Origin: Tanypteryx hageni
Taxonomy: Eukaryota; Arthropoda; Insecta; Odonata; Petaluridae
DNA length: 64,000 nucleotides
Reading direction: 5' to 3'
Assembly: GCA_028673005.1 (NCBI GenBank)
Contig: CM054112.1
Span: 28,126,124-28,190,123, forward strand
Shown: one piece after another, positions 1 through 11,129 of the stretch
Layout of the letters: every line of letters starts with the position of its first letter
Numbering within the stretch: position 1 is the stretch's first letter
Position numbers and translations under genes: made by a program
The notes under the pieces: model-generated
Database searches by the model: none
What the model saw: only the letters and a program-made list of their open reading frames with translations
Told to the model about the DNA's origin: nothing

Positions 1-59
1 GTATTTCTAGAGAGCTGTCTCTATCTATATTAACCCATTATGGTATATATAATTTTCAT

Positions 60-625
60 ATAAATAACCGGGTCGACTAAACAGGGCTATTACAATATCA
101 AGGTTAGAATTTTTCTGTAACTATGAATTTCGAAGGTATTGGCTGAACTGATTTCAATAAGAAATTTTTTATTGTAGGCGAAATGAATATGTTTAGAACG
201 TATCTAAAAAGCAGGGCTACCACAATATAAGGAAATATAATTTTCTGATTTCAAAGCAAATACATTAGTATACAATTATACTATGACGAATTTGACAAAA
301 AGCACTTTTTGAAGATATCTCAGCAACCAATTGACCGCTTTTGATGAATCCTCCACCAGTATCAATGTAGAACCAAGAAACATTGAAACTTGGTATACAT
401 ACTAAAGAGACGTTGAGGATATGCACCTTTGTGTCAGAACTTTGATATCTTTGGGGGGAGGGAGAGGCATCAAATTTGAGTCTATATTTAATTTGTTCAT
501 ACCAATTTAAGGGGAATATTGGTCACTTACCTTGAGAGTACCTTGAGTTTGGATGAAGATATTACCGAGTGATATGTGCATGAAAAATTCTAAACTCTAA
601 ACCCGGGGCAAAGCCCAGGCAATTT
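60..625 (+). repeat. Helitron-derived dispersed repeat
   Basis: The text resembles 13960-15108: phrases about 'ggtcgactaaacagggct', 'attggctgaactgatttcaa' and 'tctcagcaaccaattgaccg' recur there with mismatches. Near 602-617 there is a small G/C hairpin (ccgggg...gccc) of the kind found just before Helitron 3' ends, but the terminal CTAG is degraded. No coding capacity is visible. Assignment to Helitrons rests on similarity to the better preserved copy at 13960-15108. Confidence 0.45.
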
Positions 626-897
626 TAAGTAATTATTAAAGTATTGTAAAATTTTGATATAATACTATCACTCATAGCATTTTCTCTTAGCAATAAATGG
701 TTCTTAATATGCAAATATAAATCAATTTCACACACTTGATCCATTTCATGAGTTGTCACTAACTGACATTCTACTTTATCTATAATAAACCAATTTTATA
801 AAGTTACCTATTTTACTGTGTAAGTCTGCCATTATACTACTTAATGTAGATATGAAGTTCTTAAATGAATACATGAAACATCCTTCTCCTCAGGATG

Positions 898-1367
898 TAC
901 AGGCACTCCTCGACTTACAAACGAGTTAGGTTCCAGAGGTCTGTTCATAAGTCATTTTGTCCAGCTTTACTCCTGTTGACACCAAACATGTTGTACAGCA
1001 TGTACACTAAACACGGGGAATGGCTTTATAATGTCCACTTTGGTTTCCATTGTGATAGTGTGCCTATTCTTATTACCACCCTCAACACGTTCATCCCTCC
1101 TACGCTTCTGAGACATGATGGGGTTGATAATGTTTGTGAAAAACACAGAACGCCGTAGTGAACTGCACAGCAACAACACAACAACAGACAATGACGGCAG
1201 CCCAGGCAGAAATACTGGGTAATGACTCCAAACAACCACTATCATCTATTGCGCAGCAGTTGAACTTATGACACACGGTCTGAACAGGCAACTGGGCATA
1301 CAGACATGTTTGTTCGTATCTCTTAAAGTTCGTAAGTCGAATGTTTGTAAGTATAGGAGCACCTGTA
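898..1367. mobile_element. Tigger/pogo-type MITE with TA target site
   Basis: A 470-bp element with terminal inverted repeats. The left end starts caggcactcctcgacttaca and the right end, reverse complemented, starts caggtgctcctatacttaca. Both ends are preceded by TA, as expected of Tc1/mariner/pogo insertions. The TIR resembles the end seen at 20219. The interior has no transposase; short open frames on both strands are chance. Confidence 0.75.
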
Positions 1368-1569
1368 TTTGGTGCCTTTTTATTTTCCAAAGCACCATAT
1401 GCATCCTTGTCCAATAATTTGATATTTTTCTGAGTAAGCCTTTCCTTAATTAACAATAGATGTAATTCAGGCATGTCAAATGGTAGGCCACATGCAGCCA
1501 TTTCTGTGCCTTAGTGAGGCCCAAATGCAAATTTTTGTCTCAACTGAGTCATTCAGGTTTTTATATAAA

Positions 1570-1834
1570 CACTGTCGTAGCGAGGGGGGAGCAGAGGAGG
1601 GCAGTTGCCCCTGGGCGCAGGACTGAAGGCATGCAAACTCATGGACTGAAAATTAATGTTTTTGTTCATAAACAATTATAATATATGCCAAATTAAAATG
1701 CTAGTATAGTATGCTAGGGTTTCCATCACATTCCCCACATTATATTTGTTTGGAAAATTTTACAGGGAGCAAAGGGAGGGGGACGCATCTTTGTGACTTG
1801 CCCCCAGGTGAAGGAGAACCTAGCTATGCCACTG
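1570..1834. mobile_element. hAT-like MITE (CAGTGGCATAGC ends)
   Basis: The right end, reverse complemented, reads cagtggcatagctagg. The left end is a degraded match, cactgtcgtagcgagg. The interior includes G-rich text and a block with a near-identical reverse copy at 18549-18680, so this is a multi-copy family. No clear 8-bp TSD survives here, and the superfamily call is by TIR style only. Confidence 0.55.
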
Positions 1835-1989
1835 AAAAGGAGACAAGATTTTTTCTTATTTATTGAAGTACAATAGAATGCAGTGTAAAAATTACTGTTT
1901 TAATTGCAAAACAGATGTAATATCTTCTAGAAAAAGTCTATTTTTTCTAACTCTGACCCTTATTAAAAAACTGCAATCTTGATATGGTC

Positions 1990-2282
1990 CTTACATTCAA
2001 GGCCGGCCAAGTACTTTAGGGGGTCCAGATGCAAGCAAGTTTTTGGGGCCCCTATATCAAAAAACCTGCCATTTTGTACGCATCATTGTTACAGCTTAGA
2101 GAGAGAACATGTGCTTATAATTATAAAGTAACTATAATAATAATTAATTTAATAAAAAAGCAAAAATTTGTTTAAAGATGTAAATATATTATTTATACTC
2201 AACATTTGGGGGGCCCTAAAAGTCGGGGGCCCAGATGCCTTGCATCCTCTGCACCCCTCACTTGGCCGGCCCTGCTTACATT
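1990..2282. mobile_element. hAT MITE with intact 8-bp TSD
   Basis: The element (1998-2274, 277 bp) has TIRs caaggccggccaagt and, at the other end reverse complemented, cagggccggccaagt. It is flanked by the perfect 8-bp duplication CTTACATT at 1990-1997 and 2275-2282. An 8-bp TSD is diagnostic for hAT. The subterminal GGGGCCC-rich text resembles the ends of the larger hAT at 5854-8421, a plausible autonomous relative. Confidence 0.9.
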
Positions 2283-2714
2283 ACATCTATTGCTGTAATG
2301 CAGCCCTGAGACCTCTTCGAGTTTGACACATCCTGATATAACTGAATTCATGACCAAGAAGGCATACATCATGAGTGGGCAATGATATTATGGTAATAAT
2401 GTGAAGCTTAACCATCATAATTAAATTTGATGCTGTTAGAAATCTGTATTTTAAGAATTTTTTACCAGATTTAGGATTAGTTCAGTTTTGGCTTCTCTCA
2501 AACATTTAACTAAACTGTTATTAGCAGCTAGTACTTTGAAGTGCTGTTGGTATCTTAATTATTATTATTATTAATTATTATGATAAATTCTCCAACCACA
2601 AAAAATCAAGATGATGAAAATTAGCCCAGCATTTGTTAATGATTGGTGTCAAAATCATGTTTATGCTTTCAGTAGATATATGGATATATAGCATGAAATA
2701 TCATGTGATGCATA

Positions 2715-3699
2715 CAAGGTAGCTTCAAAAAGTTCCCGGAATTGTATCATATAAAACTGTCAAACTCTGAAAGTGTCAGTGATGATCCACGCAGTGGTCG
2801 TCCATCAACGTCAACAAACGATGCAAACATTGAGTGTGCACAGGAGATTGTGAGAAGTGACAGACACCAAACTGTTGAGGACATTGCCTCAAGAGTTGGG
2901 ATTTCAGTTGGGAGTTGTCAGCATTCTGCAAAATTGTTTGAACATGCATCATGTTTGCCAACACATGGTCCCTTGAATGCTGACCGAGGAACAGAGGGAA
3001 ACATGCATGCTTTTGGTGGGTGACCTCATTGATTTGGCAGATAAGGATGGAGATTTCTTGGACAACATAATTACTGGAGATGAGATGTGGGATTTTTTGT
3101 ACAACCCTCAAACAAAGCACAAATCTTCTGAATGGAAATCACCAACATCACCCAGAAACAGGAAGTCCGACAGGACAGGAGTAAAGGAAAGGTCATGTTG
3201 GAGGTTTTTTTTCAATTCCCAGGGTATTAATCATTTCGAGTTCATTCCTGAAGGGCGAATAGTAATTAAGGAACTGTACATTGAAGTGCTTGGCCATCTG
3301 AGAGATGTGGTCAGAAGGAAATGTCCTGAGAAATGAGCAAACAGCAAGTGGATTCTCCTTCATGACAATACCCCACCACACAGGTCCTTTTTGGTAAAGC
3401 AATACCTAAGCACAGTGTAACAGCATTGGAACAATCACCCTATTCTCCAGATTTGGTGCCATGTGATTTCTACCTGTTTCTACAGATGAAAAGTGCCCTG
3501 AAAGGATGGTGTGCTGTGATGTGCTGTGCAAGAGCGGATGAAATGGCTTCCAGGAGTGTTTCCATCAACTTTACAGTTGCTGGAAAAAGTGTGTAGCTGC
3601 CCAAGGACAATATTTTGAAGGAAATGTAGTGTAGACAATTTTATTATTATATAGTATCACAAAATAAAATTATTCCGGGAACTTTTTGAAGCTACCTTG
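2715..3699 (+). mobile_element. Degenerate mariner element
   Basis: A 985-bp Tc1/mariner element with ~27-bp TIRs (caaggtagcttcaaaaagtt at the left, the inverse at the right), flanked by TA at 2713-2714 and 3700-3701. It is shorter than the usual ~1.3 kb because the transposase is internally deleted. Lies on the upstream side of the SLC3A2-like exons. Confidence 0.9.
2742..3625 (+). pseudogene. Broken mariner transposase
   Basis: Fragments of a mariner transposase appear in different frames. They are an N-terminal HTH-linked segment with DDPRSGRPSTST, a segment with TGDEMW that carries the first catalytic Asp, WILLHDNTPPH with the second, and SPYSPDLVPCDFY with the third (a DD34D-type triad). 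The N-terminal ~35 residues and part of the region after the HTH are missing, and there are frameshifts and stops, so no full enzyme can be made. Family known: cut-and-paste transposase of the mariner superfamily, inserting at TA. Subfamily not assigned. Confidence 0.85.
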
Positions 3700-4160
3700 T
3701 ATATCTCAGTTTTTATGATATAAGACTATGAAGTCACTCTTCTCTTTCTTCTCCAATCATTTCTTATTAATCAAATTTTGCAGTACTTTATGATCTTTTC
3801 CTCACTCATTCTAGTGAGAATCATTGTACCAATACATTCATAAAACATGCTTAGCATACTCTTATTATTTTTCTTTATCCAGTGCTGTCTCATGTTTCTT
3901 GGCTTCTCTTTGCATCTTCCAAAGTATAGTGAATATGTTCTTTTATTCCAAATTTGTAAGTATATGTTTACAACAATAGTTACTTTTTGCTGAATTTGAT
4001 ATGTTGAAGCAGAACTGTATTAAGTTAAATATTGAGTGTCTGGAATTTAAAAACTTTTGATCCATCAAAGTGGATGAGTTTTATTGTTGTTATGATTAAA
4101 ATTCCCCTTTAGTTGCAATCCACTAACTTCAGTTACTGATGAGATATTAAATTGAATGTA
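3700..4160. other. AT-rich sequence without recognised features
   Basis: No gene, TIR pair or recognisable repeat was seen between the mariner and the Tigger element. Confidence 0.5.
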
Positions 4161-4236
4161 CAGTAGAGCCCCAACTATCTGTGGAGTGGATTATCCAAGG
4201 TCTCAGATAGTCTCTAATATGTAATTGAAGAGTTTG

Positions 4237-4601
4237 CCCGAATAACAGTCTATGTAACATTTTTCCAATTTTTTGTTTTTGACGGAATAATGATCTACGC
4301 AACTTACTCTATAATTTGGTTATATTTCAAGAATATTAAGACAAAGGTGGAGGGGGAATACGAGCTGCGAGAGTGGCGGGAGCAGTGAGTAAATCAGTGG
4401 AACAATGGTCTATGTTGCGCAAGGTCCGCATCAATAATCGAAGCATATCACCTGATTGTGTATTCATTTCTGACCTTGAAAACATTCCATATGAGTAACA
4501 GTCTAAGTAAAAAGGTCGTGGTTCTCACTAAACCTTGCGTTTTATACTTTAAATGCATCTCGTGAAAAATTTGTTAAATGTAACATAGACCGTTATTCGG
4601 G
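4237..4601. mobile_element. MITE with CCCGAATAAC inverted ends
   Basis: The left end reads cccgaataacagtctatgta and the right end, reverse complemented, cccgaataacggtctatgtt, giving ~25-bp TIRs around a 365-bp body with no coding potential. It sits in the 5' non-coding part of the Tigger element. The flanks (…TTG / TGC…) do not give a clear TSD, so the superfamily is open. Confidence 0.6.
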
Positions 4602-4904
4602 TGCATGCTTCAATTATATTTTTCTTAACTGCTCGCAACACTGTCTTATAATGAGTGCAATTCTACTCATTGCCTCCACTTAAAATTTACAATGCACCGC
4701 ATACATTGTCGTCTTTAATAATATTAAATTAGCATTCTCGGTAGTCAATTTCTGTCTCTTTGTTTATTGTGATAACAACTGTGATAATTGCTGCTATTGT
4801 TGGCTTTAGTGACCAGCTATAATATGTACATCTCCAGTGTTTCATCAGACTTTGTTGAATCTACTTTGTGTGCTGTTTTACATACATACATAACCCTAAA
4901 ATGT

Positions 4905-5853
4905 CAGGCAAATGAAAACGAATTGTTTTAACAGTTGACAATGTGAAATTATTAAAAAATTCAAACAAGGTGAAAGTATTCCATACCTAGCTGATACATT
5001 TAGAATTGAGCAACAAACTTTGTGGGATATAATAAAAAACCAGGACAAGATTGAAGAATTCATATCGAAGAATGAGACATTTGCCGGAGTTTCTCAAAGA
5101 AAATCGATGAAAGGTGCGACAAATGAGCAACTTGATTCTGTCATGATAAAGCAGTTCCTCCAACAAAGAGCAGAAGGAGCTCCAATATCTGGACCAATGA
5201 TTTTGGGTAAGGCAAAATATTTTTCAAGAAATTAGAGATTCCTTGAACATTTCAATTTTCTTCTGGTTGGTTAAAACGGTTTAAAGAGAGGCATTGTGCA
5301 AGGGAGTTACAAATACAAGGTGAACAACTCAGTGCTGATAATGTTAGAGCAACAATGTTCTGTGACAAGTTGGCAAAAATAATTAAGGAGAAGGGTCTTG
5401 TTCTGACACATTACCAATGCGGATGAAACAGGACTTTATTGGCGAACGATTCCATACTCGTACATTATCATCCATGCGGGAAACAAATGCTCTGGGATAT
5501 AAGGTGAGCAAAGACAGAATTATGATTTTGTGCTGTTCTAACACTTTGGGGGACTACATTAAAATTAGCCATAGTGGGAAAGTCAAAATCTCTGAGAAGT
5601 CTGAAGGAGAAAACAATTTTACCAGTAAATTACGTATTTTAACCATTGATTCGCTTGGATGACTGGATATTTTTTAAACATGGTGGAAAGATAACTTCGT
5701 TCCACATGTCAAAAATTTTGTCTCAGAAACCTCCCCCAAAAGGCACTTCTGTTACTAGATAATGTTTCATCCCATCCTCCTGTTGAAAAACTAACAGCAG
5801 AAAATAGCGACATAAGTGCCATTTATCTCCCACCAAATGTTACATCCTTAGTA
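4905..5853 (+). pseudogene. Tigger/Jerky-type transposase remnant (N-terminal and DDE part)
   Basis: Successive frames encode a CENP-B-like N-terminal HTH segment (KRIVLTVDNVKLL..., then a block around 5020-5233 with LWDIIKNQDKIEEF), a second DNA-binding segment around 5262-5395 (WFKERH...), and DDE-domain pieces: NADETGLYWR-like text at ~5405-5450 and LLLDNVSSHPP near 5750. The last segment, PPNVTSLV, ends exactly at the hAT target site. Several frameshifts and stops make it non-functional. Continues at 8422. Confidence 0.75.
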
Positions 5854-6187
5854 CAGGTCTGGCCAAGGGGGGGAGGGAGGTTCCCTGGATGCATAGCATC
5901 CGGGCCCCCAAATTTAAAAAAGTAACAATTTTTTACTTTACACGCAAACAAAACTATTACCTGTAATATGCATGGCAACATGTATAAACAAAGGAGCGAT
6001 GCAAACCTCCAATTGTCATTATTGTCTGTAACTTCATTTTAAGTACATGCTTAGTAGTACCTAGTACAGGGATGGCAAATACATGGTACACATGCCAAAC
6101 TTGGCATGCCGGAAATTTTGTCAGTGCACAAAAAAACATGGGATGCCATTTAGAAGTCCCAGTCTTCCACTCTAAGATGCACTCTTA

Positions 6188-6540
6188 AGGCCGCGGCACA
6201 CCAAAAGCTATACCGCATGGTACCACGCTGTGCTATGCTATACAATGCTATAGACCCTCATAAATGCGAGGGGGCAGTAGGTTCACCTAAAACGCAAAAT
6301 ACCCTTGCACTGGCGCTGGCAGCTGTAGAAAATGAGTGGAGTGCACATGCGTCACCAAAGATGCCACAGAAATCACGCGGGAGGCGACTACCGTTGGACG
6401 TGTCGAGGCATGGCATCATACCCATAGCGTGGCGTAGCACCTGGTGTGTGGAACTAGCTACCTGCTGTAGGCAAGTGATGCGTAGACATACCTAGTGAGG
6501 TGTGGCATAGCATGGCGCAGCTTTCGGTATGTGGCGGCCT
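6188..6540. mobile_element. PIF/Harbinger-like MITE with TTA duplication
   Basis: A 353-bp element with left end aggccgcggcacaccaaaag and right end, reverse complemented, aggccgccacataccgaaag. It is flanked by TTA at 6185-6187 and 6541-6543, the 3-bp TWA target typical of PIF/Harbinger. The body is unusually GC-rich for the region. An open frame at 6217-6495 is not credible as a gene. Confidence 0.7.
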
Positions 6541-6942
6541 TTAGACACATTCGGTACAAAATCTCTCAAATGTGAGATGACGAGAGGTGGATTTCTGCAC
6601 AGGCACTTGCTTTGGGCCTTTTCGAAAAGGGTGCCTCATAAATGTTCATTTTGTTTTATGACAACTGATTTTTTAGTTTTTTTTGGGAATCAATGTATTT
6701 TCTTTTTACTGAATATTAAATATGTTGTTAACAACATGTATTTTCATCAAATTTTAATTTTGTACACTAAATCAATGAATTGCATTCTGAAGGGGGGCTT
6801 AAATTAATCTTTGCACATCAGGCCTCTGAAAGCCTAAATATGCCATTGGAGAGGACGATAGTTGCGATCCTCCCTATTGAATACAACCCATGGTCAATGT
6901 AATTTTATTTCTAACAAGTAACAATCTTGGGGAACTTATGAA

Positions 6943-8270
6943 ATGATAGGAGAATCCAATAATGGAAATTTTTTGGGATTAATAGAATTATTAGGGAAAT
7001 ATGATGTTGTACTATCTGAACATTTAACCAAAATTCGGAATGCCAATAAAAAAATTGTGCATCATTTATCTCACAGATCTCAAGAAGAGTTCCTTTCCAG
7101 AATGAGTAGTGCATTGCATCCTAAAATTTTGAATAATGTTAAGATAGCAAAATATTTTAGCATTCAAATGGATTGCATGCCTGATATTTCACAGATTGAA
7201 CAAACGTCAATTATTATAAGATATGTTAACATTGCTGATAAAATAATTACAATCAAAGAAGCATTCATAGGATTCATTGCAGTATCCTATATGACTGGTG
7301 AAGGTTTAACGAAAGTACTTTTAAAAACATTAATTGACCTTAATTTAGATATAAATATTGTAGAGGACAGGCATATGATAATGGAAGTAATATGAAAAGC
7401 AAGTTTAAAGTAGTCCAATCTAGAATTTTACAAGTAAATCTGCATGCTTTTTATATACCCTGCATGGCACATTCCTTTAATTTATTAATCTGTGATTCTA
7501 CATCTAGTAATGTTTATAGTAAAACATTTTTGGATCATTGCAACGCATATATAATTTATTTTCTGCTTCTCCGAAAATATGGGAAATTATGTTGAAATAA
7601 TTGGAAATAATTTTTAAACCAATAAGTAATACATGTTGGGAAGCCAAAATAGATTCGGTAAAAGTTATTCGGTTAAAATTATCAGAACTTTTGAAGCTCT
7701 TAAAGAACTAATAAATTCAAGTAATGATAATGTATTGGTTTCAGAAGCAAATAGTTTATTTTATATACAAACTGTGCCATTTATATTGAATGTTTGGTAC
7801 AATCAGTTAATTCTTACAAATAAAATTAACAAAATGATAGTCTGAGAATATGATTCTTGACGTAGCATTTTAATTGATAAATTGTGTAAAATCTGAGATT
7901 TGTGAACGAAGACTAAATTTCAACTCCTTTTTACAAGACACAAATGATCTTGCCAGAAAGATGAATATTTCCAAAAATTTTCCCGAGAAACATCATAGAA
8001 AGAAAAACGAAAGTTTGACAAATTACCAGCAGATGAAGTAAGCACTAATCCTGTAACTGAATTCAAGCATAATTTTTACTTTGTTTTAATTGATACAGCT
8101 ATTGTGCAAATAGAATAGAGATTCAAAATGATTCCCAAAATTATATCTAATTTTAAGTGTATCACTGATATCAAAACAATGGAAAAAGATGATTTAAAAA
8201 ACATACTGGATTTCATAAATTTTTATAATAATGACGTTAATATGGATCTTTTGGATAAAATTTTTTCATT
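6943..8270 (+). pseudogene. hAT (ZMYM1/DUF4371-like) transposase remnant
   Basis: Frames 6943-7391, 7392-7595 and 7633-7845 together resemble the catalytic core of ZMYM1-type hAT transposases. Visible parts are an N-terminal helix block (NGNFLGLIELLGKYD), an IAKYFSIQMDC segment where the catalytic Asp lies, YDN-type text around 7375, and PCMAHSFNLLICDS. Frameshifts at ~7391 and ~7600 and further stops after 7845 break it. Related relics are at 29165-31321 and 48374-50183. Cut-and-paste transposase by family; inactive here. Confidence 0.75.
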
Positions 8271-8421
8271 ACAAATGTTGTTAGCAGTGGCATAGTGGAC
8301 ACCCCTGCAATCCTTGCACAGTAGGGGGGCCCATGACCAAAACGGGCCCATGTTTTTTTCGTGAGGGGGCCCCCAGGTGGAAATTTGCGTCCGGCCCCCC
8401 TTAGGTAGATGGCTGGTTCTG

Positions 8422-8560
8422 CCTTGGTACAACCTATGGATGTAATTGAAACCATGAAAAGATTGTATAAGATGTCCTTGGTGATGGACTTGATTATGGA
8501 AGAAAAGAATCCCCTTTTATTTTGGAAATCTCTAAGATGCTATTTGTAACATTTTTACAA
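8422..8560 (+). pseudogene. Tigger DDE domain, downstream piece
   Basis: Immediately after the hAT the Tigger frame resumes with QPMDVIETMKRLYK. The LVQPMD motif is a hallmark of the Tigger/Jerky DDE domain. Two residues normally between D and V (often QG) are lost. The frame decays after ~8530. Confidence 0.7.
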
Positions 8561-9280
8561 CTTAGCAGGGAGTCAAGAGTGAAATTAAAAAAAATATATT
8601 TCATTGATTTTTATCTAGAGAAGAAATTAATGTAAATATTAATGACAAGGATTATCTTATCAACAGTAACAAAAATACCACAGTTTATGAGGGTCATTAG
8701 TTATGTGAAAGAAAAAATGCAGATATACCTACGTGAGTTGAAATGCATTTACAAACATACATAAATTCACAGTAACAAGTTCATATTTATACATGAAAAT
8801 GCATTCAAGAAATTTAATTAACCAATCATTGCTACTATTCTACAGGATCTGTCAATAAAAAAGGAGACTATGCTATATACTGTAATACCAATAGTTGTGG
8901 AACGATTCTAATTTAATTTGTGTACATTAATATATGTTGGACTATCATTCTTAAGTGCAAATTTGGAACCCATTGCTGCTGTCATTTAAGAATACCATAA
9001 GAATAAAAAATAGGTAATGCAATTTGTGTTACATGGCGATTTTACTTAATTACAAATTAATGCAGTGTTATCATCAGGCTTATAAATTCACGAAAAACAA
9101 TTTATTGCCTATTTTACTGCATATTTTAACAAGATGAAGTTAAATTGGCAACATTTTACAACTATAGATTTTATAGTATATAGGATAAGGTCTCCTTTTT
9201 TGGCAGACCATATATATTAATAAATTTTGGTTTAAATTTTAGTCTAAAATTATTGTCATATTTTTAAATTAAACTATCAC
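8561..9280. other. AT-rich sequence without recognised features
   Basis: Presumably the decayed rest of the Tigger element plus unique sequence. I see no genes or well-formed repeats. Confidence 0.4.
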
Positions 9281-9584
9281 TTAACACATTCTGTGAGGGC
9301 GCAAACTTGTTTGCCGTTCCCGGTGACGGGGTATTTTTTTCTAATTTCGCTAGTATAGACATTAAGGGGCTATAATTATCATAGTTATATATGATATCCA
9401 AAAAATCGGCTGGCAATGAAACGGCTGCTTCCTCTGTGATGGTTAGGGAACAACTAAGAGCGTTGCAGTGAAAAAAGGTCATCCCGAGTGTAAGGGTCAA
9501 GGTAAATAGTGTCCCTAAGCCAATGATTTCATATGAAGTCATACGCATGACTTCATATGAAGTCACCCACACTGAATGTGTTAA
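9281..9584. mobile_element. piggyBac-type MITE with TTAA target
   Basis: A 296-bp body (9285-9580) between two TTAA tetranucleotides at 9281-9284 and 9581-9584. Inverted ends are CACATTCTGTG and CACATTCAGTG. TTAA duplication is diagnostic of piggyBac. The interior includes a repeated cttcatatgaagtca palindrome. The open frame at 9264-9572 (-) runs across the MITE and is unlikely to be a gene. Confidence 0.8.
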
Positions 9585-9588
9585 AGAA

Positions 9589-9705
9589 AAGGCACTTAAA
9601 AAGTACTTGTCTCAGGTATCTCCAATAGCCACAACAAGATTATCTTTTTATAACCTTGTTGTGGCTGTTGGAGATACCCGAAGTATTTTTTAAGTGCTTG
9701 TTCTT
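9589..9705. repeat. Short hairpin (inverted repeat)
   Basis: Two ~52-bp arms, each with ggtatctccaa.agccacaac or its inverse, flank a ~10-bp loop. The element starts directly after the piggyBac MITE. It may be a foldback MITE; no coding. Confidence 0.6.
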
Positions 9706-10309
9706 GAATTTTTTCAGCCATAAGACAAGCTCAATAATTCCCTGTTGAATAAACTATTACTTGCTATCCTCTTGTTTATATATGTGATGAGTAAAATCCT
9801 TATTCAGCTTCAGTTAAGTTATAGTGGTTTTTATAAAAATTCCAGTCAATATGTTATCGTAAAATTTTTTCTTACCTTGTGTGAGTAAGCCTTGTCACTT
9901 ATAACTTCATGTCCAGGCCTGGGCTAATCTGGTCCAAATCTAAGAACCACTTCCAAAATACTGAGGTCAGGATAGACTTCACTGCTATTTGATTTAGAAT
10001 CATGGTTATGTAAATATGTATACATTCCATATACATTCACATATGATGTAAAAAATATTACCTATTTAGTAGCTGTACTGAACTGATAAAATATAATAGA
10101 AAAATATAGTCGCCACTATGCAATTTTTAGTCGTCAATGGTGAATGGGAACCTGGGTATATCCAGCTCTGTTGATGCATATGTTAAAATATGTAGGTATT
10201 TAATTTGTCTTCACTCATATGACTTTGCTGAAATAAAGAAAATAGTGTTTTATGGTTGATTGTACATATGTTCATTAACATAATTTTCATGGCATTATCA
10301 GCATTTCAG
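9706..10309. other. Intron sequence before SLC3A2-like exon
   Basis: No repeats or genes recognised. It ends with the splice acceptor gcatttcag at 10301-10309. Confidence 0.5.
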
Positions 10310-10786
10310 CCACCTGTGGGAGAAAAGTCTGCTGGAGAAAATGTGGTTGTCTCAGACAAATATCGAATCCTAGTATGCAGTGAAGAAGCTGGCAGATCCA
10401 TTGTAGCACCCATTGAAAGGATTGGAATGCACCTGGAAGATATCTTCGACTTGGTGCATGTTCCTCTTAACATGACTGATCCTGAAAAGTTGGTATCAAA
10501 AGTCCAGAGAGTGCTGGGAGTTGGAGGAGCATTCCTTTCCTCTCCTCCAAAAACATTGCTACACAATAGTGATGCCTTGGAAAAAGAAGAGAGTCATCAA
10601 CCGTGGGTGTTATGGAGCGTTGGTGGCAGTACCAGCAAGCCAGGTGGGCAGCGGATTGCATCACAGCTGCAGTCACACAATGGAAGCCTTGGTGCCATAA
10701 TACTGCAGATGATGCTTCCCGGATCTCCTTGCATTTTGTATGGTGATGAGATTGGGATGGAGGACCTTCATGATTCAGAAGAGGAG
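10310..10786 (+). CDS. SLC3A2/CD98hc-like heavy chain, internal exon
   Basis: Encodes 159 residues of an alpha-amylase-fold (GH13-like) ectodomain most like the 4F2 heavy chain (SLC3A2/CD98hc). In that family it is the type II membrane glycoprotein that pairs with an SLC7 light chain to form amino-acid exchangers. Evidence: LPGSPCILYGDEIGMED near the exon end matches the conserved LPGTPV.YYGDEIG strand and loop. WVLWSVGGST stands where active maltases have an NHD catalytic motif, so a catalytic Asp is missing, as expected for a heavy chain rather than a maltase. Two glycosylation sequons (NMT, NGS) are present. The acceptor is ttcag|CCA at 10310, the donor GAG|GTAAAC at 10787, and both boundaries are phase 0. 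The cytoplasmic tail, membrane helix and early barrel are outside the window. An SLC3A1/maltase-like paralogue is less likely. Confidence 0.85.
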
Positions 10787-11129
10787 GTAAACATTTCACT
10801 TACAGTGACAAATATTATTTATATTGAATGCAAGTGAACGAGTGCTCTAACATTTTGCCCTTTACAGTGTCATGTGTATTTAAGATTCTATCGATTTATA
10901 ATAACAAATTAATACTGCTGCACAAGAGACTTCTCTCTACTCAATGTATTGAATTTAAATGCCCCTAATCCCCGTGGTGGTCCCTTTTTTCTGCAACCTA
11001 TATGCATCTTCAACTCCTAGTTACTTATCTTAGAATTACTCGAAAAATACTTAAGTAATTTAATTAAAAATTTCAGTGTTAATATATTATTATTTTATTC
11101 TTAGTATTTACCTACCTTGTATTATTGTT
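10787..11129. other. Start of 5.2-kb intron
   Basis: AT-rich, no gene or repeat recognised; intron spans 10787-16027 and contains the elements listed next. Confidence 0.5.

Larger units (their letters stand above)
5854..8421 (+). mobile_element. hAT element nested in Tigger, 8-bp TSD
   Basis: A 2,568-bp insertion flanked by CCTTAGTA (5846-5853) and CCTTGGTA (8422-8429), a 7/8 match and the size expected for hAT. The left end is caggtctggccaagg; the right end, reverse complemented, is cagaaccagccatct. Both subterminal regions are rich in GGGGGCCC. Removing the insertion rejoins the Tigger frame as SLV/QPMD. It carries a decayed ZMYM1-like hAT transposase and a nested MITE (6188-6540). Confidence 0.8.
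4161..8600 (+). mobile_element. Tigger-like element split by a nested hAT
   Basis: The left TIR begins cagtagagccccaactatct after a TA at 4159-4160, the usual style for pogo/Tigger. Transposase remnants occupy ~4905-5853 and resume at 8422, separated by the hAT at 5854-8421. A second small MITE is nested at 4237-4601. The right TIR was not found, so the end coordinate is only where transposase similarity fades. Confidence 0.65.

Noticed and set aside
1100..1501. 133-residue - strand frame
   Set aside because: It runs across the end of the 898-1367 MITE and has no protein features; chance frame.
8223..8455. G/P-rich - strand frames
   Set aside because: They lie in the GGGGGCCC-rich terminus of the hAT element and reflect its base composition.
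10306..10799. - strand frames over the SLC3A2-like exon
   Set aside because: Shadow frames; the + strand frame has splice sites and family motifs.
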